A stretch of 42,877 nt of DNA from contig PCAX01000063.1 of the NCBI GenBank assembly GCA_002730795.1, forward strand, positions 1 through 42,877, given 5' to 3'. The notes under the pieces were generated by a model that saw nothing but the letters and a program-made list of their open reading frames with translations, was not told the DNA's origin and ran no database searches. Both the position numbers and the translations under genes were made by a program. The stretch is from Chloroflexota bacterium. Its GTDB lineage: Bacteria > Chloroflexota > Dehalococcoidia > Lucifugimonadales > Lucifugimonadaceae. Each line of letters starts with the position of its first letter. Within the stretch, counting starts at the first letter, position 1. Shown here piece after piece: positions 8,246 through 16,382 of this stretch.

Positions 8246-9328
8246 TCAGGACAAATCTACCTTAAACCCTGACTCTTCTGTGGCAATACTCCAAGGAGTT
8301 TCAACAACCCAGTGATCAGGTTCAAGTTCAGCTAGTGGCGGACGTTCATTAGCATATTTATGGCTCTTATCCACCTCTAGCGGAGTTCTTGACATAAAAA
8401 CATCACCGGGTGGTGGGTCGATTGGTGATACAACCTCACCTGGAAGCAAAAACTCTCTTCTCTGTATATCTGGGTGCGACGGTAAAGCAGCTGAAACCAA
8501 TGCATTTGTGTAAATATGCATTGGATTATCAAACAATTTTTCGGTTTCACCCATCTCCTGGATAACACCCAAGTACATCACGGCCATACCGTGACACATA
8601 TACCTTACGGTCGCCAAATTATGGGCCACAAGCAGATACGCCAAACCATGTTCTTCCTGTAAATCAACAAGCAGATTCATTATCTGAGCTCGTATGGAAA
8701 CATCTAAAGCGGAAACGGGTTCATCAAGACATATAATTTTGGGATTTAAAGCGAGAGCCCGGGCAACTCCAATTCGTTGCCTTTGCCCACCTGAAAATTC
8801 GTGCGGATACAAATTAGATTGATATGGATTTAGGCCAACTTCCTCTAATAGCGTTGAAACCCTATCTTTTATTTGAGCTCTGGTGTTGGTCGTGGCTATT
8901 TCAAGTGGTTCGCCCACTATGCTACCTACCCTCATCCTTGGATTCAAAGATGACCAAGGATCTTGAAAAACAGCTTGAACATTGGTTCGAAACTCTTTTC
9001 TTCCCACTTTTGACATTGTGGCTACGTCTTCACCTTCATAAAATATCGTCCCCTCAGTGGGTATCTCAAGTCCCAACAAAACCTTCAAAGTGGTAGTTTT
9101 TCCGCAACCAGATTCGCCAACTAGCCCGAACGTTTTTCCTCTTTCCACATCAAACGAAACATCATCAACAGCCTTAAGAAAGGTCTTCTTTCCGATTCCA
9201 AGCAAATTATTACCAACGTTATACCATTTCCTTAGGTTTCTTATGGACACCACAGGATCGGTGGCGGAACATCCAGGAGCAGAAGGTATACCATTTCTTG
9301 ACTGGGGTTTTTGGCTCGTTGTTGTCAT
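8246..9328 (-). CDS. Divergent OppF-type ABC transporter ATPase without C-terminal cysteines
   Basis: This 360-residue ABC ATPase has Walker A GESGCGKTT (71-79), signature FSGGQRQR and Walker B IICLDEPVSALD. It has an N-terminal extension of about 25 residues and a C-terminal tail PPPGDVFMSRTPLEV...LEPDHWV. That tail aligns with the usual GCxFxxRCP cysteine motif, but Cys is replaced by Asp and Thr and the later cysteines are gone. GGAGAGG five bases before the ATG is a strong ribosome binding site. Its partner OppD-like gene is 37 bases upstream and shares the same tail change. It is probably the ATPase of an uptake system for a peptide-like or other organic solute, with permease and binding protein encoded elsewhere. 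Confidence 0.88.
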   Translation of the reverse strand: MTTTSQKPQSRNGIPSAPGCSATDPVVSIRNLRKWYNVGNNLLGIGKKTFLKAVDDVSFDVERGKTFGLVGESGCGKTTTLKVLLGLEIPTEGTIFYEGEDVATMSKVGRKEFRTNVQAVFQDPWSSLNPRMRVGSIVGEPLEIATTNTRAQIKDRVSTLLEEVGLNPYQSNLYPHEFSGGQRQRIGVARALALNPKIICLDEPVSALDVSIRAQIMNLLVDLQEEHGLAYLLVAHNLATVRYMCHGMAVMYLGVIQEMGETEKLFDNPMHIYTNALVSAALPSHPDIQRREFLLPGEVVSPIDPPPGDVFMSRTPLEVDKSHKYANERPPLAELEPDHWVVETPWSIATEESGFKVDLS

Positions 9329-9365
9329 GTTATCCTCTCCGTAGTTAATATTCCTGTTAGAAAAT

Positions 9366-10478
9366 TTATGCCGCGTTGCCTATCAAATGTTTATACTTAT
9401 CAAAATTCTGTACTGAACTTCTGCATAATTGAACCCAGTGACCTGGTTCAACTTCACACAATTCCGGCCTTATAGAAGCGTCCTCTTCCGTAAATTCTAA
9501 AGGTGATCGAGGAGCAAATGCATCGCCAGGAGGTAGATTATGGAGTAGTGGTGGTTGCCCTTCAATTTGAGGAAGACGTCCGGTCTTCTCTTCCAATTTC
9601 GGAACCGATTCTATAAGTGCTTTTGTATACTCGTGCAATGGTGAGTTAAATATTGTTCTTACATCTGAAAGTTCCACTATTCGTCCTGCGTACATAACCG
9701 CTACCCTGTCACACATTTTGGCTACAATACCAAAGTCATGGGTTATAAATATGATCCCCACTCCTTCTTCCTGCTGTATCTGCCTGAGTAATCTTAGGTA
9801 AGCAGCCTGAATAGTAACATCAAGCGAAGTAGTAGGTTCGTCCGCGATTATAACGGACGGAGCAGATGATATACCGATAGCGCCAACAACTCTTTGTCTC
9901 ATACCACCGGATAGCTGGTGAGGATAATCTTTCGCCCGAGTATCAGGAGCTGGAATTCTAACTTTTTTTAATGAATCAACAACCTTATCAACTAAAACCT
10001 TACCCCTGAGACCTTGATGAATCTTAATAGCTTCCCCAACCTGATTTTCTATCGTAAAAACTGGATTTAGTGCCTGCATTGGATCCTGAAGTATCATAGA
10101 AATCTCACCACCTCTTACAGATGTCATCTCTTTCTCTGATAATTTTAGTAGGTCACGACCATTTAATATCACCTCTCCAGATACGATCTCTCCAGGTGGT
10201 GAAGGGACTAACCTCATTATAGACAAAGCGGAAACGGATTTTCCTGATCCCGATTCACCAACCACACCTAACGTTTCCCCTCGTTTCACGTTATAGCTTA
10301 CCCCGTCCACAGCCTTTACTGTACCCCATCTAGTAGTAAAATGAGTTTGCAAGTCTTTCAGATCGAGAACCACCTCACTTGAAGCAGCACTCTTACCAAA
10401 ACCATCCGTATCTAGATCCAGGGCCTCTGAAAGTATCTCATCTTTTTCTTTCTTTGTGGTTCTAGTGGTTTTTGCCAT
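9366..10478 (-). CDS. Divergent OppD-type ABC transporter ATPase
   Basis: This 370-residue ABC ATPase has Walker A GESGSGKS (74-81), signature LSGGMRQR and Walker B VIIADEPTTSLD. A Lys/Thr-rich N-terminal extension of about 33 residues precedes the ABC core. The C-terminal tail reads LPPGDAFAPRSPLEF...CEVEPGHWVQLC, so the first two cysteines of the normal GCxFxxRCP motif are Asp and Ser. AGGA stands seven bases before the ATG. It forms a pair with the OppF-like gene downstream; the closest upstream gene is the class III aminotransferase, 135 bases away on the same strand. It is a second, sequence-divergent OppDF module. Confidence 0.88.
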   Translation of the reverse strand: MAKTTRTTKKEKDEILSEALDLDTDGFGKSAASSEVVLDLKDLQTHFTTRWGTVKAVDGVSYNVKRGETLGVVGESGSGKSVSALSIMRLVPSPPGEIVSGEVILNGRDLLKLSEKEMTSVRGGEISMILQDPMQALNPVFTIENQVGEAIKIHQGLRGKVLVDKVVDSLKKVRIPAPDTRAKDYPHQLSGGMRQRVVGAIGISSAPSVIIADEPTTSLDVTIQAAYLRLLRQIQQEEGVGIIFITHDFGIVAKMCDRVAVMYAGRIVELSDVRTIFNSPLHEYTKALIESVPKLEEKTGRLPQIEGQPPLLHNLPPGDAFAPRSPLEFTEEDASIRPELCEVEPGHWVQLCRSSVQNFDKYKHLIGNAA

Positions 10479-10613
10479 AACTTAGTCCTATATTCAAATT
10501 TGTCCAGAAAATCATTTTCTAACTTTACCTTAAAAGTCACTTAAAAATACCACAATACATTAGCTTATTTACCAGCAAATATAGATTTCTAGTCCTAAAA
10601 CGCTAGACTCATT

Positions 10614-12005
10614 TTATTTAGTTAACTTTTTCGACAGTTCCACAAGTGATTCATCCAAAGCAGAAATTAAGAAATCTACCTCATCTTTGGAAATAGAAAG
10701 GGGAGGACAAATGGAAATGATATCACCAGCCCGAAAACTAATTAATTTATGGTCATAAAGTATTTTAGATAATATTTTGCTCAGCCCAATATTAGCGGCA
10801 AAAGATGTTTTTGTTGACCTATCATTAACCAATTCGACAGCAGCCAACAAACCCAATCCTCCTCTTATATCACCAACTATTTTATGATCATAAAGTTTCT
10901 GCAATTTTTCGTATAAATACTCTCCCATTCTACGAGAATTCCCTACCAAATCTTCTCTGTCAAATATCTTTAAATTTTCTATTGCAGCTGCACACGAGAC
11001 CGGATGCCCTCCAAAAGTTAAAAGATGCTTAAATGTCCTGTCATCTTCTCCTATAAAAGCATCCGATATTTTTTTGGTGGCTATTGCAGCTCCTAGCGGG
11101 GCATATCCGCTCGTTAATGCTTTAGCTACTGTAGTTATATCCGGAATTATTCCAAAATTAGTTGGGGCAAAATATTCTCCAGTCCTCCCGAAACCGGTGA
11201 TAACCTCATCGGCGATAAGAACGATATCGTATTTATCGGCTATTTCCCGAAGTCTTTGCCAATATTCTACTGGGGGTATCTGGATACCATGAGCAGCCGA
11301 AACAGGCTCTGCAATAATCGCCGCTACAGAGTCAGGCCCTTCATGGAGAATAACGGTTTCAAACTCATTAGCACACTTGACTGCGACATCAATAGGATCT
11401 CCCTCGTAGGGCATCCTATATGAATTCCAGTTGTTCACATATATAGCGCCTGGCATAGTTGGACCCACGGAGTCAGCGGCAGGACTACCACCTAAACTTA
11501 CTGCCATCGCTGTAGCACCATGGTAGGAAAAGCGACGACTTAAGATCTTAAACGCACCGTTTTTACCAGTAAGGTGCCTATAATGTTTTGCCATTTTGAC
11601 TGCCGTTTCAACTGCTTCTGAACCACCTGAAACAAAAAAAACACGTGCGCTGGTATCGTGATAAAGGGAAGCTATTTTCCCAGATAATTCTATTTGAGGG
11701 ACGCAGGCTCCTCCGGCGGGAGGCGTGTCTATCATCAACATCTGATTTTGAACAGCATCGGATATCTCTTTTCTCCCGTAACCGGCTGCTTTAAACCATA
11801 AACCTGCCATCGCATCCAATAACCGGTTGCCGTTCGTGTCCTCAACCCAAACTCCTTCTCCTTTGGTGAAAATTTTCAAATTACCCCGCCAATCGTTAAC
11901 CTGCTGCGCATGCATAAAAAGATGATCGCCTGCAACCGATTGAAGCTCTTCTATCTTATCTCCCGAAAAGACTGGGGTAACACTCAAAATTAAATTTCCT
12001 TCCAT
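10614..12005 (-). CDS. Class III PLP-dependent aminotransferase
   Basis: This 463-residue protein is a fold-type I class III aminotransferase. Visible features are the SGGSEAVE phosphate-binding turn (126-133), Asp266 of LIADEVITGFGRTG contacting the PLP nitrogen, and the PLP lysine K295 in TTVAKALTSGY. The family moves amino groups from omega-amino acids, amines or taurine-like donors to pyruvate or 2-oxoglutarate. The W-x-PPAGG region and general length resemble omega-amino-acid:pyruvate aminotransferases, but the substrate cannot be fixed by eye. It lies upstream of the divergent OppDF pair on the same strand, so an imported amino compound is a plausible substrate (inference). Confidence 0.9.
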   Translation of the reverse strand: MEGNLILSVTPVFSGDKIEELQSVAGDHLFMHAQQVNDWRGNLKIFTKGEGVWVEDTNGNRLLDAMAGLWFKAAGYGRKEISDAVQNQMLMIDTPPAGGACVPQIELSGKIASLYHDTSARVFFVSGGSEAVETAVKMAKHYRHLTGKNGAFKILSRRFSYHGATAMAVSLGGSPAADSVGPTMPGAIYVNNWNSYRMPYEGDPIDVAVKCANEFETVILHEGPDSVAAIIAEPVSAAHGIQIPPVEYWQRLREIADKYDIVLIADEVITGFGRTGEYFAPTNFGIIPDITTVAKALTSGYAPLGAAIATKKISDAFIGEDDRTFKHLLTFGGHPVSCAAAIENLKIFDREDLVGNSRRMGEYLYEKLQKLYDHKIVGDIRGGLGLLAAVELVNDRSTKTSFAANIGLSKILSKILYDHKLISFRAGDIISICPPLSISKDEVDFLISALDESLVELSKKLTK

Positions 12006-12250
12006 TCAAAAAAAACAAAATTAAATATCTTAAAGTTATTACAAAATATATGTCCGAAAAAGGCAGACACACATTATGTAAATGAAAACATTGTAATGTC
12101 TAGGATAACTTACATATAGCTATTAAATGTAACTCCCTTTATAAATAGAAAGACAATAATTCAAAAGTATTCGGACTCAGTAGTAATAAGGCAGTCATTT
12201 ATTTACAACGTGAATTTGGATATCCATCTACAAACTAACACCCCTCTATT
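12006..12250. other. Divergent intergenic region
   Basis: This is about 245 bases of AT-rich sequence between the leftward aminotransferase gene and the rightward membrane-protein gene. It should carry two promoters. I see no riboswitch core, no strong inverted repeat and no small ORF with a ribosome binding site. Confidence 0.35.
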
Positions 12251-13534
12251 TTGAAAACCTCATTTATTGGATTAGCTATATCCCTTTTGATGCCTGCTGC
12301 GGCCAATGCCAGTATTGGAGCAGTTCTTAACCCAGCAATGTCGGGTGTGCTCGCAAGAAGTAGTAACCCGACAGCTGCTATAGCTGGCTACGGATTAGCT
12401 CTCTCTATAATGTTGTTCGTAGGACTGCCCCAACTGCGGACTCAACAGTTGACATTGGTTTACGCAGAATCTAGTGATTCGATAAAGACTGTAGGAAAAT
12501 TTTTATTGTTGGTAATTGCAACTGTCATACTGTTTTCATTCATCGTTATCACACCTAGCGTAAAAGATTTTTTACTTTCTGACATTTTCGGGGTAAGTGG
12601 CATTCTCAAAACTCATGCCTCACAATCTTTAACTTGGTTATTACCGTTACCTTGCCTCTTAATAATTAGAATGTATTTATACGGTATCGCTCTAAAATTT
12701 TGTAATCCGGCTATAGTTTGGGCAGGAACAATATTTGGAGCTACATCAGTCCTTGCGATTGCAATATATTTACTCATGTTTACTGGGTTTGATGGAGCAG
12801 TTACGGGTGCCATAGCAATGTCGTTTGGAACAACGTCAGAGGTACTGTTAATGTTTCTTCTAACAAAACTATTTGGCCGTACATTACCGAACCCATCAAT
12901 AAGCAAACATATTCATATTAAAGATCTAGTTAGATTTTTTTTACCTATGGTTTTCGCGGCATTTCTTCCATCGGCGACGCTACCTATAATAAACGCGGGT
13001 TTGGCGCGAACAAACGACCCTATTACTTCTATTGCTGCTGTTTCTATGGCTTCGGGTTTATTTGCTCTTCTCACGATACCAACAAATGGGATACAAAATA
13101 CCTCTTTGACACTTATGGCAAGAGGAAAAAACTTGGTTCAAATTAAAACTTTTTCTATTGGCGTTGGTTTAATCACAATGATCATTGCTTGGATTTTCAT
13201 ACTGATATCCCCCATACATAACTTCATCATTTCAAATATTATGGGCATCACAGAAGAACTCATGGAAGAAACCATGTACGGCTTAACAATACTTGCCATT
13301 CTCCCACTCGCATTAGTATTCGAACAATTCTATTCGGCACATTTGATGCACAAAAAAAACACAATCCCGTTGATTTATATAAATTTGTGGCGGCTAGGAT
13401 TTTTAACCGTGTGGATTATAGGTACCGTAAATTTAACACAGTTACCTGGCATTACCATTGGTGCAGGGGCTTGGTTACTAACATTGAGCAGTGAAGCTTT
13501 TTTTACATGGATTTACGCCAAAAAAGAATCATAG
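12251..13534 (+). CDS. Polytopic membrane protein, MATE/ANKH-like
   Basis: This 427-residue, very hydrophobic protein has about twelve likely membrane helices in two similar halves. The N-terminus (LLMPAAANASIGAVLNPAMSG, then ARSSNPTAAIAGYG and LPQLRTQQLTLVYAES) resembles the start of MATE or ANKH-type exporters, where small residues line helix 1 and a P..LRQ motif follows helix 2. The start must be the TTG, because an in-frame stop lies 13 bases upstream and the next ATG is inside helix 1; no clear Shine-Dalgarno is seen. The transported substrate is unknown. It is a lone gene ahead of tRNA-Asn. Confidence 0.6.
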   Translation: MKTSFIGLAISLLMPAAANASIGAVLNPAMSGVLARSSNPTAAIAGYGLALSIMLFVGLPQLRTQQLTLVYAESSDSIKTVGKFLLLVIATVILFSFIVITPSVKDFLLSDIFGVSGILKTHASQSLTWLLPLPCLLIIRMYLYGIALKFCNPAIVWAGTIFGATSVLAIAIYLLMFTGFDGAVTGAIAMSFGTTSEVLLMFLLTKLFGRTLPNPSISKHIHIKDLVRFFLPMVFAAFLPSATLPIINAGLARTNDPITSIAAVSMASGLFALLTIPTNGIQNTSLTLMARGKNLVQIKTFSIGVGLITMIIAWIFILISPIHNFIISNIMGITEELMEETMYGLTILAILPLALVFEQFYSAHLMHKKNTIPLIYINLWRLGFLTVWIIGTVNLTQLPGITIGAGAWLLTLSSEAFFTWIYAKKES

Positions 13535-13634
13535 CGAAAAAAATAACTACTCAAAAATCTGCTTGATAATTTTAATTATTAGTAAATAGAGTTTTTGATT
13601 TTTAAAAAAAAAGTGTTTAATTAATATAGTAAGT

Positions 13635-13709
13635 TCCCGAGTAGCTCAGCGGTAGAGCAGCTGACTGTTAATCAGCGGGTCACAGGTTCGAATCCTGTCT
13701 CGGGAGCCA
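13635..13709 (+). tRNA. tRNA-Asn (anticodon GTT)
   Basis: The acceptor TCCCGAG pairs with CTCGGGA. The anticodon stem GCTGA/TCAGC holds loop CTGTTAA (anticodon GTT, asparagine). The T arm is ACAGG-TTCGAAT-CCTGT, the discriminator is G and CCA is encoded. All stems pair fully. Confidence 0.95.
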
Positions 13710-13780
13710 AATGAAATATTATGCATTCACTGGGAATTCTAACGTTTCCGTAATTTTTTTGGCTATATATATTTACATTT

Positions 13781-14554
13781 ATGGAAAATGAATTAATAAA
13801 ATTTTCTGGTGGATTTTCTGCAATAATTATAGGGTTACTTGTAGGGTTACGACATTCAACAGATGGTGACCACATCATAGCTATATCCACTTTATCCCGA
13901 GACTACAGAAGTGTTTTCAAAAGTATGTGGGTCGGAGTTTCATGGGGGCTAGGCCATTCAACTCCTCTTTTTATATTAGGAATCATAGTACTATTCGTAA
14001 AACAGTCTTTTATAGATTTTTACATACCAATAGCCGGTTTTTTTGAGTTTGGTGTAGCTTTAATGTTGATCTTTTTAGGTCTAAATGTCTTTTGGAAAAT
14101 CCACAAGGGATCATTTCACTCTCATACCCATGAACACGAAGGATCAAAACATACCCATTTCCACGGTTCCCACAATCATATGGGAAGTAAATTCGACGAA
14201 CATTATTCAAAAAAGCACTGGTTTTTACCAGAATTAATTCCTTTTTTTAGAGCAAAATCATACCTGATTGGAGTTGTTCATGGGCTTGCTGGCAGTGCTG
14301 CGGTTATGTTATTAATACTACCAACTTCCCCTAACATAACTAATGGGATAGCTTTCTTAGTTTTCTTCTCGTTGGGAACAATGATTTCAATGGCAATAAT
14401 GACAATAATGTTTTCTATCCCTCTTAGTATTTTTTCCAATTCTAATAAGGTGAGCAATTTGTTTATTTCCGTAGCTGGGTTACTAAGCATCGTACTAGGG
14501 TTAATCATGGGGTTGGATATAACTTTAGGAATTCATTTCACCGATTATTTATAG
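13781..14554 (+). CDS. Nickel/cobalt transporter-like membrane protein (NiCoT/UreH-like)
   Basis: This 257-residue protein has about six membrane helices. Helix 1 ends in GLRHSTDGDHIIAIST, which contains the H-x4-D-H-I signature (H25, D30, H31) of NiCoT-type nickel/cobalt permeases. A second motif GVSWGLGHSTPLF matches the G..F..GHS motif of the family. A cytoplasmic or periplasmic loop around residues 112-145 is very rich in histidine (HSHTHEHEG..HTHFHGSHNH), consistent with metal binding. A Ni or Co role is likely; Co would fit the riboswitch-controlled cobalamin importer seen elsewhere in the window, but the importer itself makes Co need uncertain. It lies 71 bases after tRNA-Asn and stands alone. 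Confidence 0.78.
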   Translation: MENELIKFSGGFSAIIIGLLVGLRHSTDGDHIIAISTLSRDYRSVFKSMWVGVSWGLGHSTPLFILGIIVLFVKQSFIDFYIPIAGFFEFGVALMLIFLGLNVFWKIHKGSFHSHTHEHEGSKHTHFHGSHNHMGSKFDEHYSKKHWFLPELIPFFRAKSYLIGVVHGLAGSAAVMLLILPTSPNITNGIAFLVFFSLGTMISMAIMTIMFSIPLSIFSNSNKVSNLFISVAGLLSIVLGLIMGLDITLGIHFTDYL

Positions 14555-14798
14555 CCTTAAAATTCCTTATGTACTTAAATGTGCAAGAAATATATTGTTT
14601 TTATAATATCTATCACTACTATCGTCAATTAGTTGGTTCCACATTGTGCAAAATATTTACAAATAAAATAAGGATTACACTATCTGCGTTAAAAAAAATT
14701 TGTTACGGTCTTGTCTAGGTCGGATAAAAAGGTATAAAACTAACGCGGGTACACTTATCTGAATTTTTATTATAGAATTCGGACGAAAAAACAAAAAT
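14555..14798. other. Intergenic region before the HNH gene
   Basis: This is about 245 bases of AT-rich sequence with runs of A and T. It precedes a same-strand gene and likely holds its promoter. No RNA structure, repeat or short gene could be supported. Confidence 0.35.
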
Positions 14799-15326
14799 AT
14801 GATTTTACAAACTCGAGTACTTGTCCTTAATCAAAATTATCAACCTATAAACATTTGTAACATTAGACGCGCTATAAATTTAATCGGGAAAGAAAAAGCG
14901 GAAAACGTCGTTGAGACAGGAGAATATTTAAGGTCCGTAGATGACATTTTTGAAAAGCCAGATGTAATCAGACTTTTCTACATGGTAAAACGGCCTTTAC
15001 AAAAGAAAAAACTGACACGCAGAGAGGTCTTTATACGCGATCGATTCCAGTGTCAATATTGTGGTTCCTTTCAAAAAGACTTAACTTTAGATCACATCAT
15101 CCCACGATGTAAGGGTGGAGGTTTATCGTGGAATAACATAATAAGTGCTTGCAAAAAATGTAATCATCGGAAAGCTGGAAAAACACTACAGGAAGTCGGG
15201 ATGGAACCAATTAAATATCCAAAAGAACCCAAGCCAAATCCTTACATCTTTATTAGTGAATACAACATAAAAAGCACTTGGATACCTTTCATACCCTGGG
15301 TAAAAAAAGAACCCATTCCAGCTTGA
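14799..15326 (+). CDS. HNH endonuclease family protein
   Basis: This 175-residue protein has a classic HNH core: zinc cysteines C85-x2-C88 (CQYC), the Asp-His pair D98/H99 (LTLDHIIPRCKGGG), the Asn of SWNNII near 112, and C118-x2-C121 with H123 (CKKCNHRKAGKT). The N-terminal 80 residues (MILQTRVLVLNQNYQPINIC..) are the segment found in stand-alone chromosomal HNH proteins of many bacteria, whose role is not settled. It is not inside an intron or a restriction operon. Nothing nearby suggests phage or mobile origin. It converges on an SDR gene about 70 bases away. Confidence 0.88.
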   Translation: MILQTRVLVLNQNYQPINICNIRRAINLIGKEKAENVVETGEYLRSVDDIFEKPDVIRLFYMVKRPLQKKKLTRREVFIRDRFQCQYCGSFQKDLTLDHIIPRCKGGGLSWNNIISACKKCNHRKAGKTLQEVGMEPIKYPKEPKPNPYIFISEYNIKSTWIPFIPWVKKEPIPA

Positions 15327-15395
15327 TCAAGAATAGATAAAGTTGATACATATTTTAGTTAATTTTTTTCGGGCGAACTTATCCTGGCATTCTGA

Positions 15396-16187
15396 TCAAA
15401 GACGGCTTTTTCCACCACCCACAGTTATAGTCTCTCCGGTTATGTATCTTGAAGCATCACTTGCAAGAAAAGATACCGCAGAGGCGATATCATCAGATTC
15501 CGCAAGACGTCCTAGTGGGATATCAGTTTCCGCTCTCTGCATTAATTGTCCTGGTTGTAGACCCAATTGTTGTTGTCCAACAAGTAAGTCAACTTCATCG
15601 TGGAAATGTGTGTTCACTATTCCAGGAGCAATTGCATTTACACGTACACCATATTGACCTAATAAAACAGCAGCGGTAACAGTCATGGTTACTATGCCAG
15701 CCTTGGCAATAGCATACGGAGGCGAAGAAGTTTTTCCGCCCCAAGCGGATATGGAGGCTATATTTATGATCGATCCACTGCGTTGACGAGTCATGATTTT
15801 CGCCGCTTGTTGCATCAAAAAATATGGACCTTTCAAGTTAAGATCTATAGTCCAATCCCACATATCCTCCGTCACTTCTGGAAATGATTGTGGTCGCGAA
15901 GCGCCGGCGTTGTTTACAAAAACATCTAAGTTACCATAATGCTCTTGAATATCTTTTATGAACCGATCTGTATCTTGTAAATTACTGGCATCATAAACTC
16001 CCCCAGAAACCTTAAACCCAGAACTGTTTAAATCGCCAATTGTTTCCTCTAGCAACTCCGCTTTTATGTCACCCAAAAATAATGAGAAACCTTGTTTCCC
16101 CAGCTCAAAAGCTGTAGCTCTCCCATTACCTCTTCCTGCACCTGTGATTGCAGCAACTTTTTGGTAAGAATCAGTTTTAGAATTCAT
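15396..16187 (-). CDS. Short-chain dehydrogenase/reductase (SDR)
   Basis: This 263-residue classical SDR has the cofactor motif TGAGRGNG near residue 16, VNNAGAS near 90, the catalytic Ser of NIASISAWGG, YAIAK (YxxxK) near 160, and the C-terminal GETITVGGG. It is an NAD(P)-dependent oxidoreductase of unknown alcohol or keto substrate. It is divergent from the TPP-enzyme gene. Its leader carries three exact 15-base repeats, each with an AGGAAA ribosome-binding-like element on the coding strand, and an overlapping 20-codon upstream ORF, so translation control is plausible. Confidence 0.9.
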   Translation of the reverse strand: MNSKTDSYQKVAAITGAGRGNGRATAFELGKQGFSLFLGDIKAELLEETIGDLNSSGFKVSGGVYDASNLQDTDRFIKDIQEHYGNLDVFVNNAGASRPQSFPEVTEDMWDWTIDLNLKGPYFLMQQAAKIMTRQRSGSIINIASISAWGGKTSSPPYAIAKAGIVTMTVTAAVLLGQYGVRVNAIAPGIVNTHFHDEVDLLVGQQQLGLQPGQLMQRAETDIPLGRLAESDDIASAVSFLASDASRYITGETITVGGGKSRL

Positions 16188-16239
16188 TTTTGTTTCCTTT
16201 TGTTCTCTTTCCTTTTGTTCTCTTTCCTTTTGTTCTCAT
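16177..16239 (-). CDS. Putative leader peptide built from an RTKGK repeat
   Basis: On the minus strand an ATG at 16239 opens a 20-codon ORF, MRTKGKRTKGKRTKGNKNEF, whose stop TAA overlaps the start region of the SDR gene in another frame. The three 15-base repeats are exactly five codons each, so the peptide is a threefold RTKGK repeat. No strong ribosome binding site lies ahead of this ATG. It may be a translated leader peptide or only a by-product of the repeat. Confidence 0.3.
   Translation of the reverse strand: MRTKGKRTKGKRTKGNKNEF
16193..16237 (-). repeat. Three tandem 15-bp repeats in the SDR leader
   Basis: The plus-strand unit TTTCCTTTTGTTCTC occurs three times with no mismatch at 16193-16207, 16208-16222 and 16223-16237. 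Read on the coding strand of the SDR gene, each copy is GAGAACAAAAGGAAA, so an AAGGAAA Shine-Dalgarno-like element is repeated every 15 bases and the last copy lies about 5 bases from the ATG. Confidence 0.95.
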
Positions 16240-16369
16240 GATATAAAAAAACATTACCCCAAAATCAAAATCCTTCTGTTTGAATCGTTACAAGGATTTA
16301 CATTGGAATTATACATATATCATGAGGCTTTTAGGCAAATAATGAAAACGTGATCATAATACATTTAGG

Positions 16370-16376
16370 GAGAGTA
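16370..16376 (+). promoter_or_regulatory. Ribosome binding site of the TPP-enzyme gene
   Basis: The purine-rich GGGAGAG lies seven bases before the ATG at 16383 and fixes that start. Confidence 0.6.
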
Positions 16377-16382
16377 ACTTAA

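Noticed and set aside
14799-15326. HNH gene as a homing endonuclease or part of a restriction system
   Set aside because: It is a free-standing gene with no intron, intein, methylase or phage neighbours; the long N-terminus fits chromosomal HNH proteins.
16193-16237. CRISPR-like array
   Set aside because: Only three contiguous copies of 15 bases with no spacers; a simple tandem repeat.
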